This document shows positions 44,279 through 59,340 of a DNA stretch of 64,000 nucleotides, piece by piece. The notes under the pieces were generated by a model. It worked only from the letters and a program-made list of their open reading frames with translations. It was not told the DNA's origin and did not search any database. Location of the stretch: assembly GCA_032622095.1 (NCBI GenBank), contig CP136063.1, forward strand, positions 30,258,987-30,322,986, read 5' to 3'. Within the stretch, counting starts at the first letter, position 1; each line of letters starts with the position of its first letter. This stretch comes from Siphonodentalium dalli (Eukaryota; Mollusca; Scaphopoda; Gadilida; Siphonodentaliidae). A program made the position numbers and the translations under genes.

Positions 44279-44765
44279 CTATCGTTTCGTGGATGGTGCT
44301 TCTAATCACAACCACATATTTAGACGCACGTTTATTGTGCACAAGACGATATTTCCTTTGTTAAAATTGATACGAGATCCTTCCTTATCTTCTTCTTCTT
44401 TTTAACTATCCACCCATTTATGGAGAAGCATTCTGGTATCTACATACCGGGACATGTGCAGTATCTAGTTTGATAAACCAACAATTGGATACATGTCACG
44501 GAGATGTCTGACTCAGTCTGTGCAAAATTTTACGTGTGAACAGTTCACGAATATCTTTAGCCAAGAGACGGAGATCGGTATCTTGAACGGTCTCGCTGCC
44601 ACGGACGAGGAGAAATCGTTGAACATCGATGGACCAATAATGAACTGCAGCTTACATGTATCTATAAATATAGCCACTACACAAGATAAACAGAATAGGA
44701 CTAATCGGTATCTGACGTCACGAGGTAAACAGCGGATATATAGGACTATCTGACTATTCCACATA
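44279..44765 (+). promoter_or_regulatory. ZNF-F leader and promoter block
   Basis: Matches the other proximal ZNF leaders. TATAAATA lies at 44663-44670, 96 bp before the ATG. The start context is ACATAATGGGAG. Relative to other copies it has a short ACATGT-containing insertion just before the TATA box. Confidence 0.7.
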
Positions 44766-46016
<1,251 letters not shown>

Positions 46017-46078
46017 ATTTGTTACGTTAAATATGTTCGTCGAAGGAGGATTGGAAACAATCTTATATTTGTTTTTTT

Positions 46079-46349
46079 GTGATACCCATAACATATGAGC
46101 AGAGGGATGCTCGTATCCCGGTTCCACAGTAGAGGCACCCCTGTCTTGGATTCCGGTAGTGGAACATCACTAATGGTATCCAGAGCAGTCTACCTTACGG
46201 CAATTTACAAATGTCATGATAAGAGTAACAAAAGCATAGAATATAACAGTCTAGACTACCTTGGATTAAGCGCTTGATCATATTATTGTGTAAAAACCAA
46301 CTAATAACGTAAACGCTCTTTATTCATGACATGGCATATCGCCGGAAAC
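46079..46349. repeat. 271-bp direct repeat, left copy
   Basis: It begins GTGATACCCATAACATATGA and ends GGCATATCGCCGGAAAC. It matches 52831-53103 with about ten differences. The two copies bracket 6.5 kb between ZNF-F and ZNF-G. I see no TG...CA ends, primer site or target duplication that would make them LTRs. Confidence 0.8.
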
Positions 46350-48332
46350 GAATCAACAAGGTATATAACTCATATTAAAATTGGTCGGGCGGATTCCAAA
46401 TCCGAACTTTACCCGTTTACTAGTTCAGTAAATTTCCAGACCAAATCCAGCCAATTCAGTTGAACCCACCAAACCCCTCATAGGGAGATGAACAAGGGAG
46501 AGAATACCAAAAAAATGGGGCCATAGCTATATATGGTAGAAGTTGGCCAACGGTCCCAGATTATGGACCCGACCTGTCTCTGTATATAGTATACCCAAAT
46601 ACCAAATTACATGTTATCCAGTTGATACTATATAAAGTTATTATCCATAAATCAAAATCGAATAGATGGTTGGACAGACCGACAGACGGACAGATAAATA
46701 ATTTAATGTGTCCATGTTAATTTTTTAATTTAAACATATCATGTTGCACGGTGACTTTGAGTTTCCGATATTATGCATCACATCCAATGGTATTAAACAA
46801 TACACACACAAACACACACACACACACACACATGTATATGTATGCGTGCTTAGGGTGGAAATTCCAGATAATCGTAACAATCATGCTTAATATCCATCCT
46901 TAGCATATTACCGTCGAAAACACGCTTTTTGGGTGATATTGTATGATTATGGAGTTAATTATCAGAAAGTAACCACATTGTTACAAGAGGTAAACATTCC
47001 GGTGTTGATTACTCACACTATCGTGGCAAGGTTGTTTTGTTATCTAGTCATCGGGGGTACCGCTGTTCATATGGGGATGATAGCCCATATACTATACCTG
47101 TTATTAAACCATAGCATTTATAAGGATTAAGAACCGTTTGCATACAAAGTTATATGGGGACAGACCCAAGAGAAAATATAAGTGTTTATTTAGGAGGGAC
47201 TTAATTTTAGTTTGTCTATATATACATATACACATTAGACAACACAATGCAACGCTCTTTATCAATGGGTTTCCTTTATATTGTATATATAAATACTGTA
47301 TTCTCTACACAGTATATACTAGTAATAGGTTATAGATCTTAAACAATATCGTGATTTAGCCTAATGTTATATAATTTGGAAAAGGTTTACTACGATCATG
47401 CCGAAAATGGTCTGTAAAATGTTGGGAATCAGAAAATAAATAACCAGCATGGGTCATCGAGGAGAGCATCTCTAGCTTAAACGAACTTCACATACAGAAC
47501 GTTTCTTTGTGGTTTCGGTTCTGTACGCTCCCGACCTAATATGATCACTAGAGAAAGAACCGTGCAGTTCAAAATTACCGAACTACACCCCAGCTGAAAA
47601 TGCGCCAAAAGTAACCTCGTAATCAAGCACACGTAGATTTTCAAACGATTGATCGCGCGCGATGGTGCACCAAAAAAACCGTACAGTATAAACCTGTATG
47701 TCGCGTACAGGTATACATAATATGTAAGTTTTTAATTGTTTATTTTTGTTCCATCCTGGATATAGGTTGGATTTATCGCTCATCTGAATAGCAATTATTC
47801 AGAACCAGGTCTTGGAAGTTCAGATAAAGTTGACAATATTAAATTTATAGGAATCGAGCTGTCAAGTAGAATGAAACAAAGTTACCTTAATTTGTTGATT
47901 TACATGGTCGAAGTGTTATCCATTGTCCAAGGCATATATATAAACACGTATGGTGGCGAATAGACATCCACCACACCCACAAGGAAAACAAACAATGTCT
48001 GAATGTTTACAGACAAAATGGAACCGGACATTGTATTGCAGAAGATGTTTGTTTGGGAAAATGACGTTGATGAGTCATATGACGTAATCGCGCGCGACGT
48101 CGTTGATGTGTGCTGTTAACCACCGACCTGCCAAATTAGTTATAGATACTGATGCAGTATCCAGAAAAGGAACAGTGTTTACCGTGGCATGGATTGTTTA
48201 TTAAATCAATGTATTGCAGCCCAAGGTATATCTAGGTGAAACAGAAAACAACAAACCATAAAAAGCAGTCAAACTCAAAATTTAATATGACTAAATATAA
48301 TGTAAGGGTTGTCCCTATAAACTGAGTTATTC
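46350..48332. other. Sequence without recognised genes
   Basis: Includes a CA microsatellite at about 46801-46833 and a remnant of the GTCCGTCTGTCGG-type dispersed repeat on the - strand near 46660-46700. Open frames are under 70 codons and not recognisable. Confidence 0.5.
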
Positions 48333-48467
48333 TTAGTCCAGCAGCCAAGAGCCGAATTTTGGCCTAACCCAAAATTCTCTGTTAAAGTTTTTTTCTCGGC
48401 GGAAAATTCATTAGTAGTATCTCGGCAAATGTTTTCCGGTTGATGTGCTCTTGTAACCCTTGGGGAA
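48333..48467. repeat. Left inverted repeat of the orphan-gene unit
   Basis: It reads AGTCCAGCAG, then CTAACCCAAAATTCTCTGTT with AAAGTTTTTTTCTC, then TTCCGGTTGATGTG and TTGGGGAA. It is the imperfect reverse complement of 52625-52750; a core of about 34 bp matches exactly. Confidence 0.7.
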
Positions 48468-48774
48468 ATATAAATATTCAACATTGCAACAACCTACCCA
48501 AAACGGCATATGGCCATACGGGTGTGATCATGTTTTATTCAGTAGCAGAAGTTGGAAATCACGTAAGAACGTTTGTTTATGTACGTATGTTCACACCAGA
48601 TCACAAAAATATCAAGATCTTACTTTTATAGGATTATACAAAATGGCTGTCATACAATCTACATTTTCATGTTACGAAAATGTACACTTTCGAAACATGA
48701 CTCAATGGTGAAGCCCAATAATATAGACCGGATTTTGTTATGTCACGTGTTCTCATATGCATGTAGAACAAAAA

Positions 48775-51700
48775 TAGGTCAAGTATGTCGAAATGCTTAT
48801 TCAAATTCCATTACAAAGAAGCTTGCAATAGCAATGAAAAGTGCACTGAAAATGCCGGTGAGGGGCGCATACACTCTATAATATACGCGGGCAAAATATA
48901 TGGCGATGGCCTGCATGAAACTCTCGAACAAAGTCTTAATATAGACAGCAAAATTAAAGTGTCGTTTCACAGAAATTGTGCTTCCAGATACACATCAAAA
49001 ACTAATGTTGAAGCATCCAAACGCAGCAATTCACCAGCTATTCTACCGACACGTTCACGTAGGTCAGCCGGCAACTTTAATTTCCAACTGATTGTCTATA
49101 CTGTGGTGAGACATGTATTGTCGAAAAAGAACCCAGACATCCAGATCGATGGCGTCCTGCTTTCATTTACCGATCAACGCAAACAGTAGAAAGAAGCCGT
49201 ATAAGGTCGCTCTTGTGAAGAAGTGTGATTTGCGACGAGAATAGTGGGCAGAAGAGGTTCGGGGTGAAATTCAGAGTGTGGTTAGTGATTTGCACGTTGT
49301 CGGGGCAAGGTACCACAGAGACTGTATGACATGTTAGCATGTATGCATTTGCCCATGAGTTATTGTGGATCCATCGGGTCACTGATGATGGGAACCGGCC
49401 TGACAGAAATTTTAGAGTCGACTTTTGGCGGAGTCTTAAAAATGCTTAAAGGCAAAAAATATAAGAGCTTTGCGTCTGTTGACAGAGGAGTTATGCGATG
49501 CATGTGTGACCTCTTGGTTGTTCTGGAGGCATCCGTAAGTGAGAGCAGAACCGCTATGCTCTGGATTGAATGTCTAATCAAGCCCATGTTCATAATACTG
49601 AGATATATTAGAGCAGAGCGGGAATCTGATTGGCCGCTCCATCTAGACACCATTAAAGGCACGTGAGGCCTTAGTTGTCGAAAATAGTCATATTTTTTCC
49701 AATCACCGTAAACAGAAAAACATTAAAACGCATACAGTTTCGTTCATATATACCATGACCATCGCGTAAACAGCATGTTATCATAAATATTTACTATATT
49801 TTACCTAAGCAAGAGCTTGATTGTGTTACAGAAGACAACACAATGCTGCTGGCTAGTCACACACAAATGGCATAAACGCTCTTTATTCGTTCCATATCAG
49901 GAATTCACCAACAAAGAACGCTCTTTATGTTTACCATCATAATATAAACAAACACCAGAAAAGTAACTTTTTTATGCTTTTGTTTACATAACAATGGTCA
50001 AAAATATGACAATAACATACTGTTTATGCGATATTTCTTATTTGTATACGGACAAAGTCTGTCTACATTTGGTTGTTCTTTCTGTTTGTGGCGGTTTTTG
50101 ACGGGTGGAAATATTTTCACAGGATACCCACCGCCAAGGCCAACCGTACCTTTAAGGAGATGATTCCTCTTTTCTTCGCGGCTGGACACACTCAATATGC
50201 CAGATATGCATCCTTTACCTGCGGTCAATGGAATCACTAGCTGATGATGCTCAGGTGCCATTCATGAAGGGTGAGCACACTGTGCACTACAATAGTGGCA
50301 TTTTAATGGCATTTGGAGTGACATGGCGATTGAGACCACCTTCATACGATATGGTCATGGACGCTCAGGTATAATCGGCATCACGCTGAAACCAGAGAGT
50401 GTTCGTACATGGGCATACAGTTTGAATACATGCAATTGTCTGATATACGATTTGGATTGTATGCGAGAGAAAGGAGGCAGACATGTCATAAAGAAGAATT
50501 AAGTTCAAGAATAAAGGTTGACAAGGCTGATCGCGATTCACTAAAGCATAAGCTGGAGCTGTGCATTGACCCACTTGATCCGAAGCAGCATCCACAAGGG
50601 ATCGTCAATGTGGAGTCCGGACGAGTGACTACCCATTCCTCCGCCAATGTAGATACGGCGGTGGAACTTGGACGAGAACAGATGATAAATTTCGAAAAAG
50701 ATTGGCCGTCCAGTTTCCATAATGCAATAAACCGGAACGTGAAAAAAAATTCAGCAGCTAGTAAGCATATAAACATTGGCAACATACAACTTTTCGACAC
50801 AGAAGTGATCTATGCGAGGGCAATGGGATTGAAGAATAGTACGAGGAGCTTGGATATTGATGACATCCTTTCGTATGAGCTATCGCCTATCCACCTTCCA
50901 TGTTTGAGTCTAACGGGCATATGAAGGAAGCAAAGTCCAAATCAATCTTGAAGAATGCGCTACGTGTTGTCATCATTGCTGACGTACCAAAGGGCGAGTG
51001 TCAGCCACGCCACCTTCCTAGACGACTGTGCAATTCTATGGACAGTACGATGGCCACCGCTGGGAGTAGTGCAAGATTTCCTTGATGAATATCGGTCTTA
51101 TACTTACAACACTAAGAAAGAAAACAGATGTATACTTGATATTCGATAGGTATAATAAACTCAGCATCAAAGAATCGACGCGATTAGCCCGAGACAAAGG
51201 GGCTAGCAGAGTCTTCACACTCAAGCAAAACACGAGGCTACCTCCACAAAAAGTTATCCTGACAGTGAGTGACAACAAAGCACAGCTTATTGACATGATT
51301 GTTAATGATCTCCAGGTACACCAGGAATGTTTTGCCAATACAAATAAACGACTCGTAGTAACCGGAAAGGATTCCATTCCTGAAGATATTAATAAGGGCA
51401 TATGTATCAATAGGCCTGATCTCATATCGACCCACGATGTAGGAGATACTCTCATTGTTCAACGGGTTGCAAGAGTAGCCGCCCAAACATCGTTAGTTGT
51501 GGCAGATGACACTGACATATTTGTAATGTTACTCCATTTCCTTTATCATGGTGATTTATCCGGCCATATACTGATGGTACCACCGGCAAAGGGACGGATC
51601 ACAATAAACATCAATGAAACGCTCAAAGCTCACATAAATATCGCTCGTGACCTTTTATCAATGCATGGACTCACCTGATGTGACACTGTCGTGGCTCTAC

Positions 51701-52260
51701 ATGGCATAGGGAAATGTACTGCCCTTAAGATTCTCAAAGTTAGAAATCACAATCGAACAAATAATAGTGTGCCATCTGCTGCAATAGAGAGAGTTGTAGG
51801 TGTGGCTAAGTCATTTATTTTGGATTGCTATGGACAACCAATTTGCCAATCAACCACAGATGCTCGACGGAAGATATGGTCCAACAAAGTTAGCCGCAGC
51901 ATGGCTGCAGCGCCATAACTGATTTCTCTACCTCCAGCCGACGATGCTTTAATGGAAAATATTAAACGCGCCCACTTACACGTAAGTGTATGGAGACATT
52001 CGCTTGAGGACACACCTGCTGATCTCAATTCAACTGATTATGGCTGGTCGAGAGAGAACGTTCACTCGTCCCAACCATTGTCCCAACTCGGAAATCACTA
52101 GCTCATGAGACTATACTAAAACCCATTAGATGTTGTTGTGCTTCAAAGTTTAAATTACACGGCGTTCTGTTCGTGTGAGGGGACGGTCGGTGTACGAACG
52201 AGCTGACACATCAACATGACGAGGAAGATACTGATGACATACACTGACTGTTCTAGGTAA
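48775..52260 (+). pseudogene. Decayed gene of an orphan DDTD/GCDTV family, PIN/FEN1-like by inference
   Basis: Conceptual fragments in changing + frames give an ordered, full-length match, from memory, to large uncharacterised proteins common in marine invertebrates. In order: VSFHRNCASRYTSK (48960); VVSDLHVVGARYHRDC (49280); MLWIECLIKP and a HLDTIK segment (49555-49655); FFAAGHTQYARYASF (50180); NGIWSDMAIETT (50310); a CIDPLDPKQHP segment (50560); FDTEVIYARAMGL (50795); DDCAILWTVRWP (51020); VYLIFDRYNK (51130); LVVADDTDIFVMLLHFL (51490); CDTVVALHGIGKCTALKIL (51680) and PPADDALMENIKRAHLHV (51930). The acidic DD.D motifs and the CDTV helix segment recall PIN/FEN1-like nucleases, which is inference. 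Lesions include TGA at 51676 replacing the Gly codon of GCDTV, TAA at 51916, TAG near 52100, frameshifts near 49210, 50265, 50510 and 51130, and a MITE-2 inserted at 49653. The gene is not expected to be active. Confidence 0.75.
49653..50155. mobile_element. MITE-2 copy 2, inserted in the orphan pseudogene
   Basis: 503 bp between TTAA copies (49653-49656, 50152-50155), nearly identical to 7144-7647. The coding sequence on the two sides (HLDTI before, EMIPLFFAAGHTQY after) is colinear once a single TTAA is counted, which shows an exact insertion. Confidence 0.85.
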
Positions 52261-52624
52261 ATTATTTCTTCAATACACCAATGCTGATGTACATATGTCA
52301 TAATAATTCTTTTGTTTATGTCCTAATGACATGTTGTTACCAAATAAAGCAAAAATGTTAAATGTCCGAAGCAATGCCTTGATAGACTCGCAACAGTTAC
52401 GATTTGAGAAATTAGTGCGGCCATTTTGGCAGCCATCTTGAGTATTTAATAGTATATTTTGTCCAGTTAATGTAATTTGTCACAACATGTCATAATGGAT
52501 ACATCTTATCGTATTTCTGCTGCCATATATACTGTTATTGATACGGACTTGCCGCTAACATGGTCAAGGTATACACACTATTTAAGACCTTCGGGCACTC
52601 AGCGGCCATTTTGAATAAAAAAAG
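52261..52624. other. Sequence between pseudogene and right inverted repeat
   Basis: AT-rich with no supported feature. It may be 3' flank of the orphan gene inside the unit. Confidence 0.4.
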
Positions 52625-52750
52625 TTCCCCAAAGGTTACACATCCACATCAACCGGAATATCAATAACGACACCCCCGTGATGCATTATCAACAGAGAAA
52701 AAAACTTTAACAGAGAATTTTGGGTTAGACCCCAGTTCTGCTGGACTATA
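52625..52750. repeat. Right inverted repeat of the orphan-gene unit
   Basis: It reads TTCCCCAAAGGTTAC, CACATCAACCGGAA and AACAGAGAATTTTGGGTTAG to CTGCTGGACTA, the imperfect inverse of 48333-48467. No clear target duplication was found outside the pair. Confidence 0.7.
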
Positions 52751-52830
52751 AACTGTCAAACGTCTAATGATCAAAAGACTCATCTAAAGCGGGTGACCAG
52801 GAACACCGAGTTCCATATCATATTAGTTTT

Positions 52831-53103
52831 GTGATACCCATAACATATGAGCAGAGGGATGCTCGTATCCCGGTTCCACAGTAGATGCACCCCTTTCTTG
52901 GATTCCGGTAGTGGAACATCACTAATGGTATCCAGTGCAGTCTACCTTACGGCAGTTTACAAATGTCATGATAAGAGTAACAAAAGCATAGAATATAACA
53001 GTCTAGACTACCTTGGATTAAGGACCCTTGAGCATATTCTTGTGTAAAAACCAACTAATAACGTAAACGCTCTTTATTCATGACGTGGCATATCGCCGGA
53101 AAC
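52831..53103. repeat. 271-bp direct repeat, right copy
   Basis: Partner of 46079-46349. It is directly followed by part of the ZNF-G leader. Confidence 0.8.
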
Positions 53104-53283
53104 ATCTTCTCTGTAATTAGTGAAATACCCGATCAATTGAACGACAAATATTCTTTATTGTCCCTTTTTGAGGAGATGATTGTTGTGACCCTAAACTGCC
53201 CGGTATTGCATACTTACAGAACAGAATAGGATATTTCCATCGTCCTTTGTTTGAATAATACTTGATCAATCCTATTCTACACG
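53104..53283 (+). promoter_or_regulatory. Truncated ZNF-G leader without the TATA block
   Basis: 53115-53215 matches the distal part of the other leaders (TGAACGACAAATATTCTTTA, CTAAACTGCCCGGTA). The proximal block with TATAAATA is replaced or deleted; only CCTATTCTACACGATG remains just before the start. Confidence 0.55.
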
Positions 53284-54765
<1,482 letters not shown>

Positions 54766-54980
54766 TAAATCAAACCTTTCCGTATGAGGAAACTGTGTGT
54801 TAATTTACTGAATCTTTATTTGTCACGTCCGTTATTATGAATAGGTTAATGTCCCGGATACTGCTTTCTACATTATACACGGCAGTCAATTGTTTTTTCG
54901 CCTGTTTGCTTTTGTTTCGTTAACAAGGGGCTGTAGGTAAGTTTGTGATTTTATTTGATATTTCTTTCCGAGTTCTGAAT
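54766..54980. other. Sequence 3' of ZNF-G, nothing recognised
   Basis: Not similar to the 3' flanks of the other ZNF copies, which fits loss of the family tail. Confidence 0.5.
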
Positions 54981-55507
54981 TTAAAGATGCATTATCTCTT
55001 TAAATAACAAATTTTAAATAGTTGCGTGGGTATAAAATAATAGATATGAACTGAAGACCTATGTCCGGAAAAGCTTCTATCAATTAATATTGATTTTATT
55101 TCGAATATTAAATCGGGCCCGTTTATGTTACAATTTTTAGAACCGACCATTCGGATGAGACCGTATTGCGATATAGAGCACTGGGCTGTTCCTGCTGCTA
55201 CGCAACGAATGTCAAATGTCACAGATTGGTTGTGTGTATTGTTTTGTTCCACATATATAAGCGATAATGAGTATAATTAACGTTTATTTGTGACAAAATT
55301 GCACAATATAATTTCTGGTCTCTGTTAACAGTAACCACTATTGTTCGTTGGCTGAACAAACACACATTTTAGACTAGAAAATATTCGAAATAAAATTAAT
55401 ATTAATCGATAGAAGCATTTCCGGACAGGAGTCTTCGATTCAAATCTAATATTTTATACCCCAGTAACTATATAATACATGTTTACAAAGAGATAATCCA
55501 CCTTTAA
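54981..55507. mobile_element. MITE-1, full length (reverse orientation)
   Basis: 527 bp between TTAA copies (54981-54984, 55504-55507), with the full inverted ends and internal sequence. No paralogous empty site lies in the window. Confidence 0.85.
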
Positions 55508-55679
55508 AGTGATACTAACAATATAAAATGACTTAGCCAAGCTGTCATGCAATCCACCTTTAATTCCAGCTTACGATCGACTATACTATCTATCTCATCC
55601 CTAGGCGCATCTTTCCTTATTTTGTTTCCACCAATCCGGTTTTGTTTTGGTTATAGCTTATACGTCGGTGCGTTTTTAT
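55508..55679. other. Spacer, nothing recognised
   Basis: The frame at 55547-56101 runs into a tandem repeat and has no recognisable domain, so I do not call it. Confidence 0.4.
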
Positions 55680-56110
55680 GCCCCCGACTTGAAGTCGGCG
55701 GGTATATAGTCGACGTCTCCGTCTGTACGTCCTTCCATTTTACATTGTTGTTCAGCAACCGCTGGGCAGATTTACATGATATTTGGTATGGTGATAGAGC
55801 ATCATGGGGGAACAGCTACATGCATAGCGCGGGTTTCGTCCATCCATTTTCACCTGCGTTATGGCCCTTTTTTGACTTAGAAAATTCAATTTTGTCCGTC
55901 CGTGAAAACATTTTGCATTATTGTTCAGCAACCGCTGTGCAGATTTATCTGATATTTGATATGGTGATAGAGCAGCATATGGGAAAAGCTACATGCATAG
56001 CGCGGGTTTCGTCCATCCATTTTCACTTGCGTTATGGCCCTTTTTTACTTAGAAAATTCAATTTTTCTCTTGTTTTTTTAAGTTTCCAGATGATAGCGTG
56101 AGCTTTGGTG
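55680..56110. repeat. ~172-bp tandem repeat with palindromic head
   Basis: It begins with CCCGACTTGAAGTCGGCGGG, where CCGACTT and AAGTCGG are inverted, then GTCTGTACGTCC. Two to three units of about 172 bp follow, each with GTTCAGCAACCGCTG, CAGATTTA, GGTGATAGAGCA and GCGCGGGTTTCGTCCATCCA. The architecture is like 20831-21560 but the sequence differs. Confidence 0.7.
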
Positions 56111-57582
56111 GTACGATTGCAAATCCCGTATTTTTGTGGATCAGTTATATGTCAAATGCGAATTTGGGTATGAACTGATGATTTTTGCCAGAGTTGCCCT
56201 TTTTCAACTTGGAAAATTTGAATTTTTTCTTGTCTTGGGTTTCCGGATCGCTTGTTTTTGGGTTTCCGCATCCATGCTTAATCCGAATTTCTACCGTTGG
56301 TGGGGGGGGCAATGTCACGCGACAGCATACCTCTTGTATAGTATATTGTGTAGTGCCGCTGTATGGTATACTAGGGCCATGCGAATAGTTTTATCTTTCG
56401 TCTGTTTCGGTTTGATTCGAATCATCGGTACAAGTCTCGTGACTGGTATAACTGATTTAGGGGGCGGTTAGTGCCATATACATTACCCCGTCACAGATAG
56501 CTCAGCTCTAACAATATAGAAGCTGGTTTGAGCCCTATCATAAAGAGACTGACCGGAATCGTGTATCTGGGTAAGTGTGTGAGTTGGTTTCTGGGGGTCG
56601 TTTGTTTCAACACTCAGTGGGACGATTACTCGGCGAAATTACACCTCTGTGTGGTTTTTGCTCTACCGGTAAATTTATAACGTCGTGTAGAACGACGATT
56701 ATCCCTAACAAACAAACCAACCAATTTAGCAAATTTGTAATTTTGTCGAACTTAGCTACATGATTGTGATTCTTACTGACTTGGTTATTGGTTAATGTAC
56801 TGTTTCATTATTTTAAAGTAGTTATAGTCATACACATTTGGTTGAAACTATCGATAATGTCTAGAATATATACCGATAATCATTTATTATCGTTACCAAT
56901 TGGACCAATGGATGCTGGTATTGTAACATACTCGGGTTATGTCTACATATTCATTGTTGATACCAGTCATACCACTGATGCAATATCGAGATTCGAGTTT
57001 CGATTGGCTTGACTGATTTCATTCGAGATTCGATTATAATTGAAATTGCTCGATTCGGATATCCCTAGGCATTACATATCGTGGGTTGTACGGTTTTAAT
57101 CCAGACACACTCGGATTCGTATTAGGCTTTGAATTAGTGTGGACTAATTTGCAGTTGCCTCAGTCTGATAATTTCTCTGCGTATAAACTTTGAACGAGTA
57201 TAGTGCATTGCCATTCATTCTACTATACGTAGATGGATTGTACATGTATATTTTGATTTGTTGTTATTTATTATGTTCCACCCGACAATAGATAAAGGCA
57301 TTCTTTTATCACAATTATTGAAACTGCAATTTATAAGATTGGTCATCGGTCGCATATTTTTCTTAGTATTAAACAGGGACGGAACGAACTGCATGGTAGT
57401 TTGGTCAATGAACGGAAGAAAGTGAACTTGCAAAAGATATCAAAACGTGTGCATTTATGTAGAAAACACTACGACAATGACCACTGTCACATGAAACTAC
57501 GCGAGACTGGTGTCCATTTATGTATACATAAATGCACACGGTGTGCATCTATGTATAAAACATTACAACGACCCCATTAGCG
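56111..57582. other. Sequence without recognised genes
   Basis: A GGGGGGG run is at about 56303. Open frames reach 111 codons (56136-56471) with no recognisable domain. No repeats beyond short fragments were noticed. Confidence 0.45.
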
Positions 57583-57656
57583 GTAGTGTAGACTCACATG
57601 TAGGCTGTGTATTCATTTATCGTTTTGTGAATGGTGCTTCTAAACACAACCCCATA
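57583..57656 (+). other. Orphan fragment of the ZNF leader
   Basis: CTCACATGTAGGCTGTGTAT through GAATGGTGCTTCTAAACACA matches the start of the proximal ZNF leader (for example 40735-40800). MITE-1 interrupts it and no fingers follow, so it marks an eighth, lost ZNF copy or a leader-only duplication. Confidence 0.65.
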
Positions 57657-58106
57657 TTAAAGATGGATTATCTCTTTAAATAACAAATTTTAAATAGTTG
57701 CGTGGGTATAAAATAATAGATATGAACTGAAGACCTATGTCCGGAAAAGCTTCTATCAATTAGGCCTAATATTGATTTTATTTCGAATATTAAATCGGGC
57801 CCGTTTATGTTACTATTTTTAGAACCGACCATTCGGATGAGACCGTATTGAGATATAAGCGATAATGAGTATAATTAACGTTTATTTGTGGCAAAGTTGC
57901 ACAATATAATTTCTGGTCTCTGTTAACAGTAACCACTATTGTTCGTTAGCTGAACAAACACACCTTTTTAGACCAGAAAATATTCGAAATAAAATTAATA
58001 TCAATCGATAGAAGCATTTCCGGACAGGAGTCTTCGATTCAAATCTAATATTTTATAACCCGGTAACTATATAATACATGTTTACAAAGAGATAATCCAC
58101 CTTTAA
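57657..58106. mobile_element. MITE-1 with internal deletion (reverse orientation)
   Basis: 450 bp between TTAA copies. It lacks about 75 bp of the internal region near 57850 relative to full copies. Confidence 0.8.
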
Positions 58107-58250
58107 CGCTTATAACTATGGAATAAAACAATGCAACTAATCAATCTGGGACATTGGTGCTCGTTACGTAACAATAGGAACATCCTAATGTTCTCTATCG
58201 CCATTTCGTATCACCCGAATAAACGGGCCCAATAACATTTTCGAAATATG
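58107..58250. mobile_element. MITE-1 internal remnant
   Basis: CGCTTATAACTATGGAATAA onward matches diverged internal MITE-1 sequence (as at 40433-40620), in the opposite orientation to the neighbouring copy. It is an older copy or a nested insertion. Confidence 0.5.
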
Positions 58251-58739
58251 TGTATTGTCATTCGATATTAACTTGTTTACTTTAGTAAAAAGGGAAATAG
58301 TATACAACAAACTTATAGCCTGGGAGATAACTTACAAAAATGCCACAATAGGCGTGTTGTTTCATCCTATTGCAATCACCCATAATCATCCATTATCATT
58401 TTTTGTAAAATATTCATCTTGTTCTGTATTGGGAATAAATATTGTTTGCACCAACTGATAGCCTGAAAATAATTTATAACCCATTGGGAGCCCGTTGTGA
58501 AAATTTGCAGTAGGTCCCTATTTGCGGAGATCCCTGAACTCGCGGAGTTCCCCTAAAATGGTAGAAATATGTTGATTTTAATTAGTGAACGGGTGCGTAT
58601 ATGTGATACGTATTTTTAAAAAATAACGACACGATTTATAGCAGGAACACAATGACTCCGATTTTTGATCCGCATTTAGAGACTTCTGGTGTGGTGAATT
58701 AGAAACCTGCAATAATAAGGCATAGTTTTAAAAATAATT

Positions 58740-58892
58740 TTAAAGGTGGATTATCTCTTTGTAAACATGTATTATATAGTTACCGGGGTATAAAATATTA
58801 GATTTGAATCGAAGACTCCTGTCCGGAAATGCTTCTATCGATTAATATTAATTTTATTTCGAATATTTTCTGGTCTAAAAAGGTGTGTTTAG
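58740..58892. mobile_element. MITE-1 5' half
   Basis: It starts TTAA then AGGTGGATTATCTCTTT and ends abruptly after CTAAAAAGGTGTGTTT. Confidence 0.75.
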
Positions 58893-59340
58893 TTGTTTAA
58901 CGGAATTCTGAGGCAGTTCATTCATGTAACCAATTATATATTTTACAATTTTTTTTATAATTTATATTTATGCGTAATAACATAATATTGAGGACGTTAC
59001 CATTTATGATTATGGGTTTCTTCTTGCTACATGCCCACCGTTCTATTGTCCGTCATAAGCACTCGCATATTAAACAATAAATTCAATTAATTGAGGAAAA
59101 ACACCCACTGTCCTGAGTGGTACTGATGAGCTATTGGAGGGTCTACCACTTCGCATGCAAAATAACATTGAATGTCTCAAGGACATCAACAGCTTGAAGA
59201 TGGGAATGACCCACCATATATAGTAGATATTTAACCAGGCTCTGCTTAAGATTGTTAATTGATGACCGATGTACATGTACTGTACACACAAATAGTAATA
59301 ATAATTAACGTTATGATTTTGAAACTAGCCATGATAGAAT
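58893..59340. other. Sequence without recognised genes
   Basis: AT-rich with short frames only. Confidence 0.45.

Noticed and set aside
46079..53103. LTR retrotransposon between the 271-bp direct repeats
   Set aside because: No gag, pol or integrase motifs, no primer-binding site or polypurine tract and no target duplication. The coding remains inside belong to another family.
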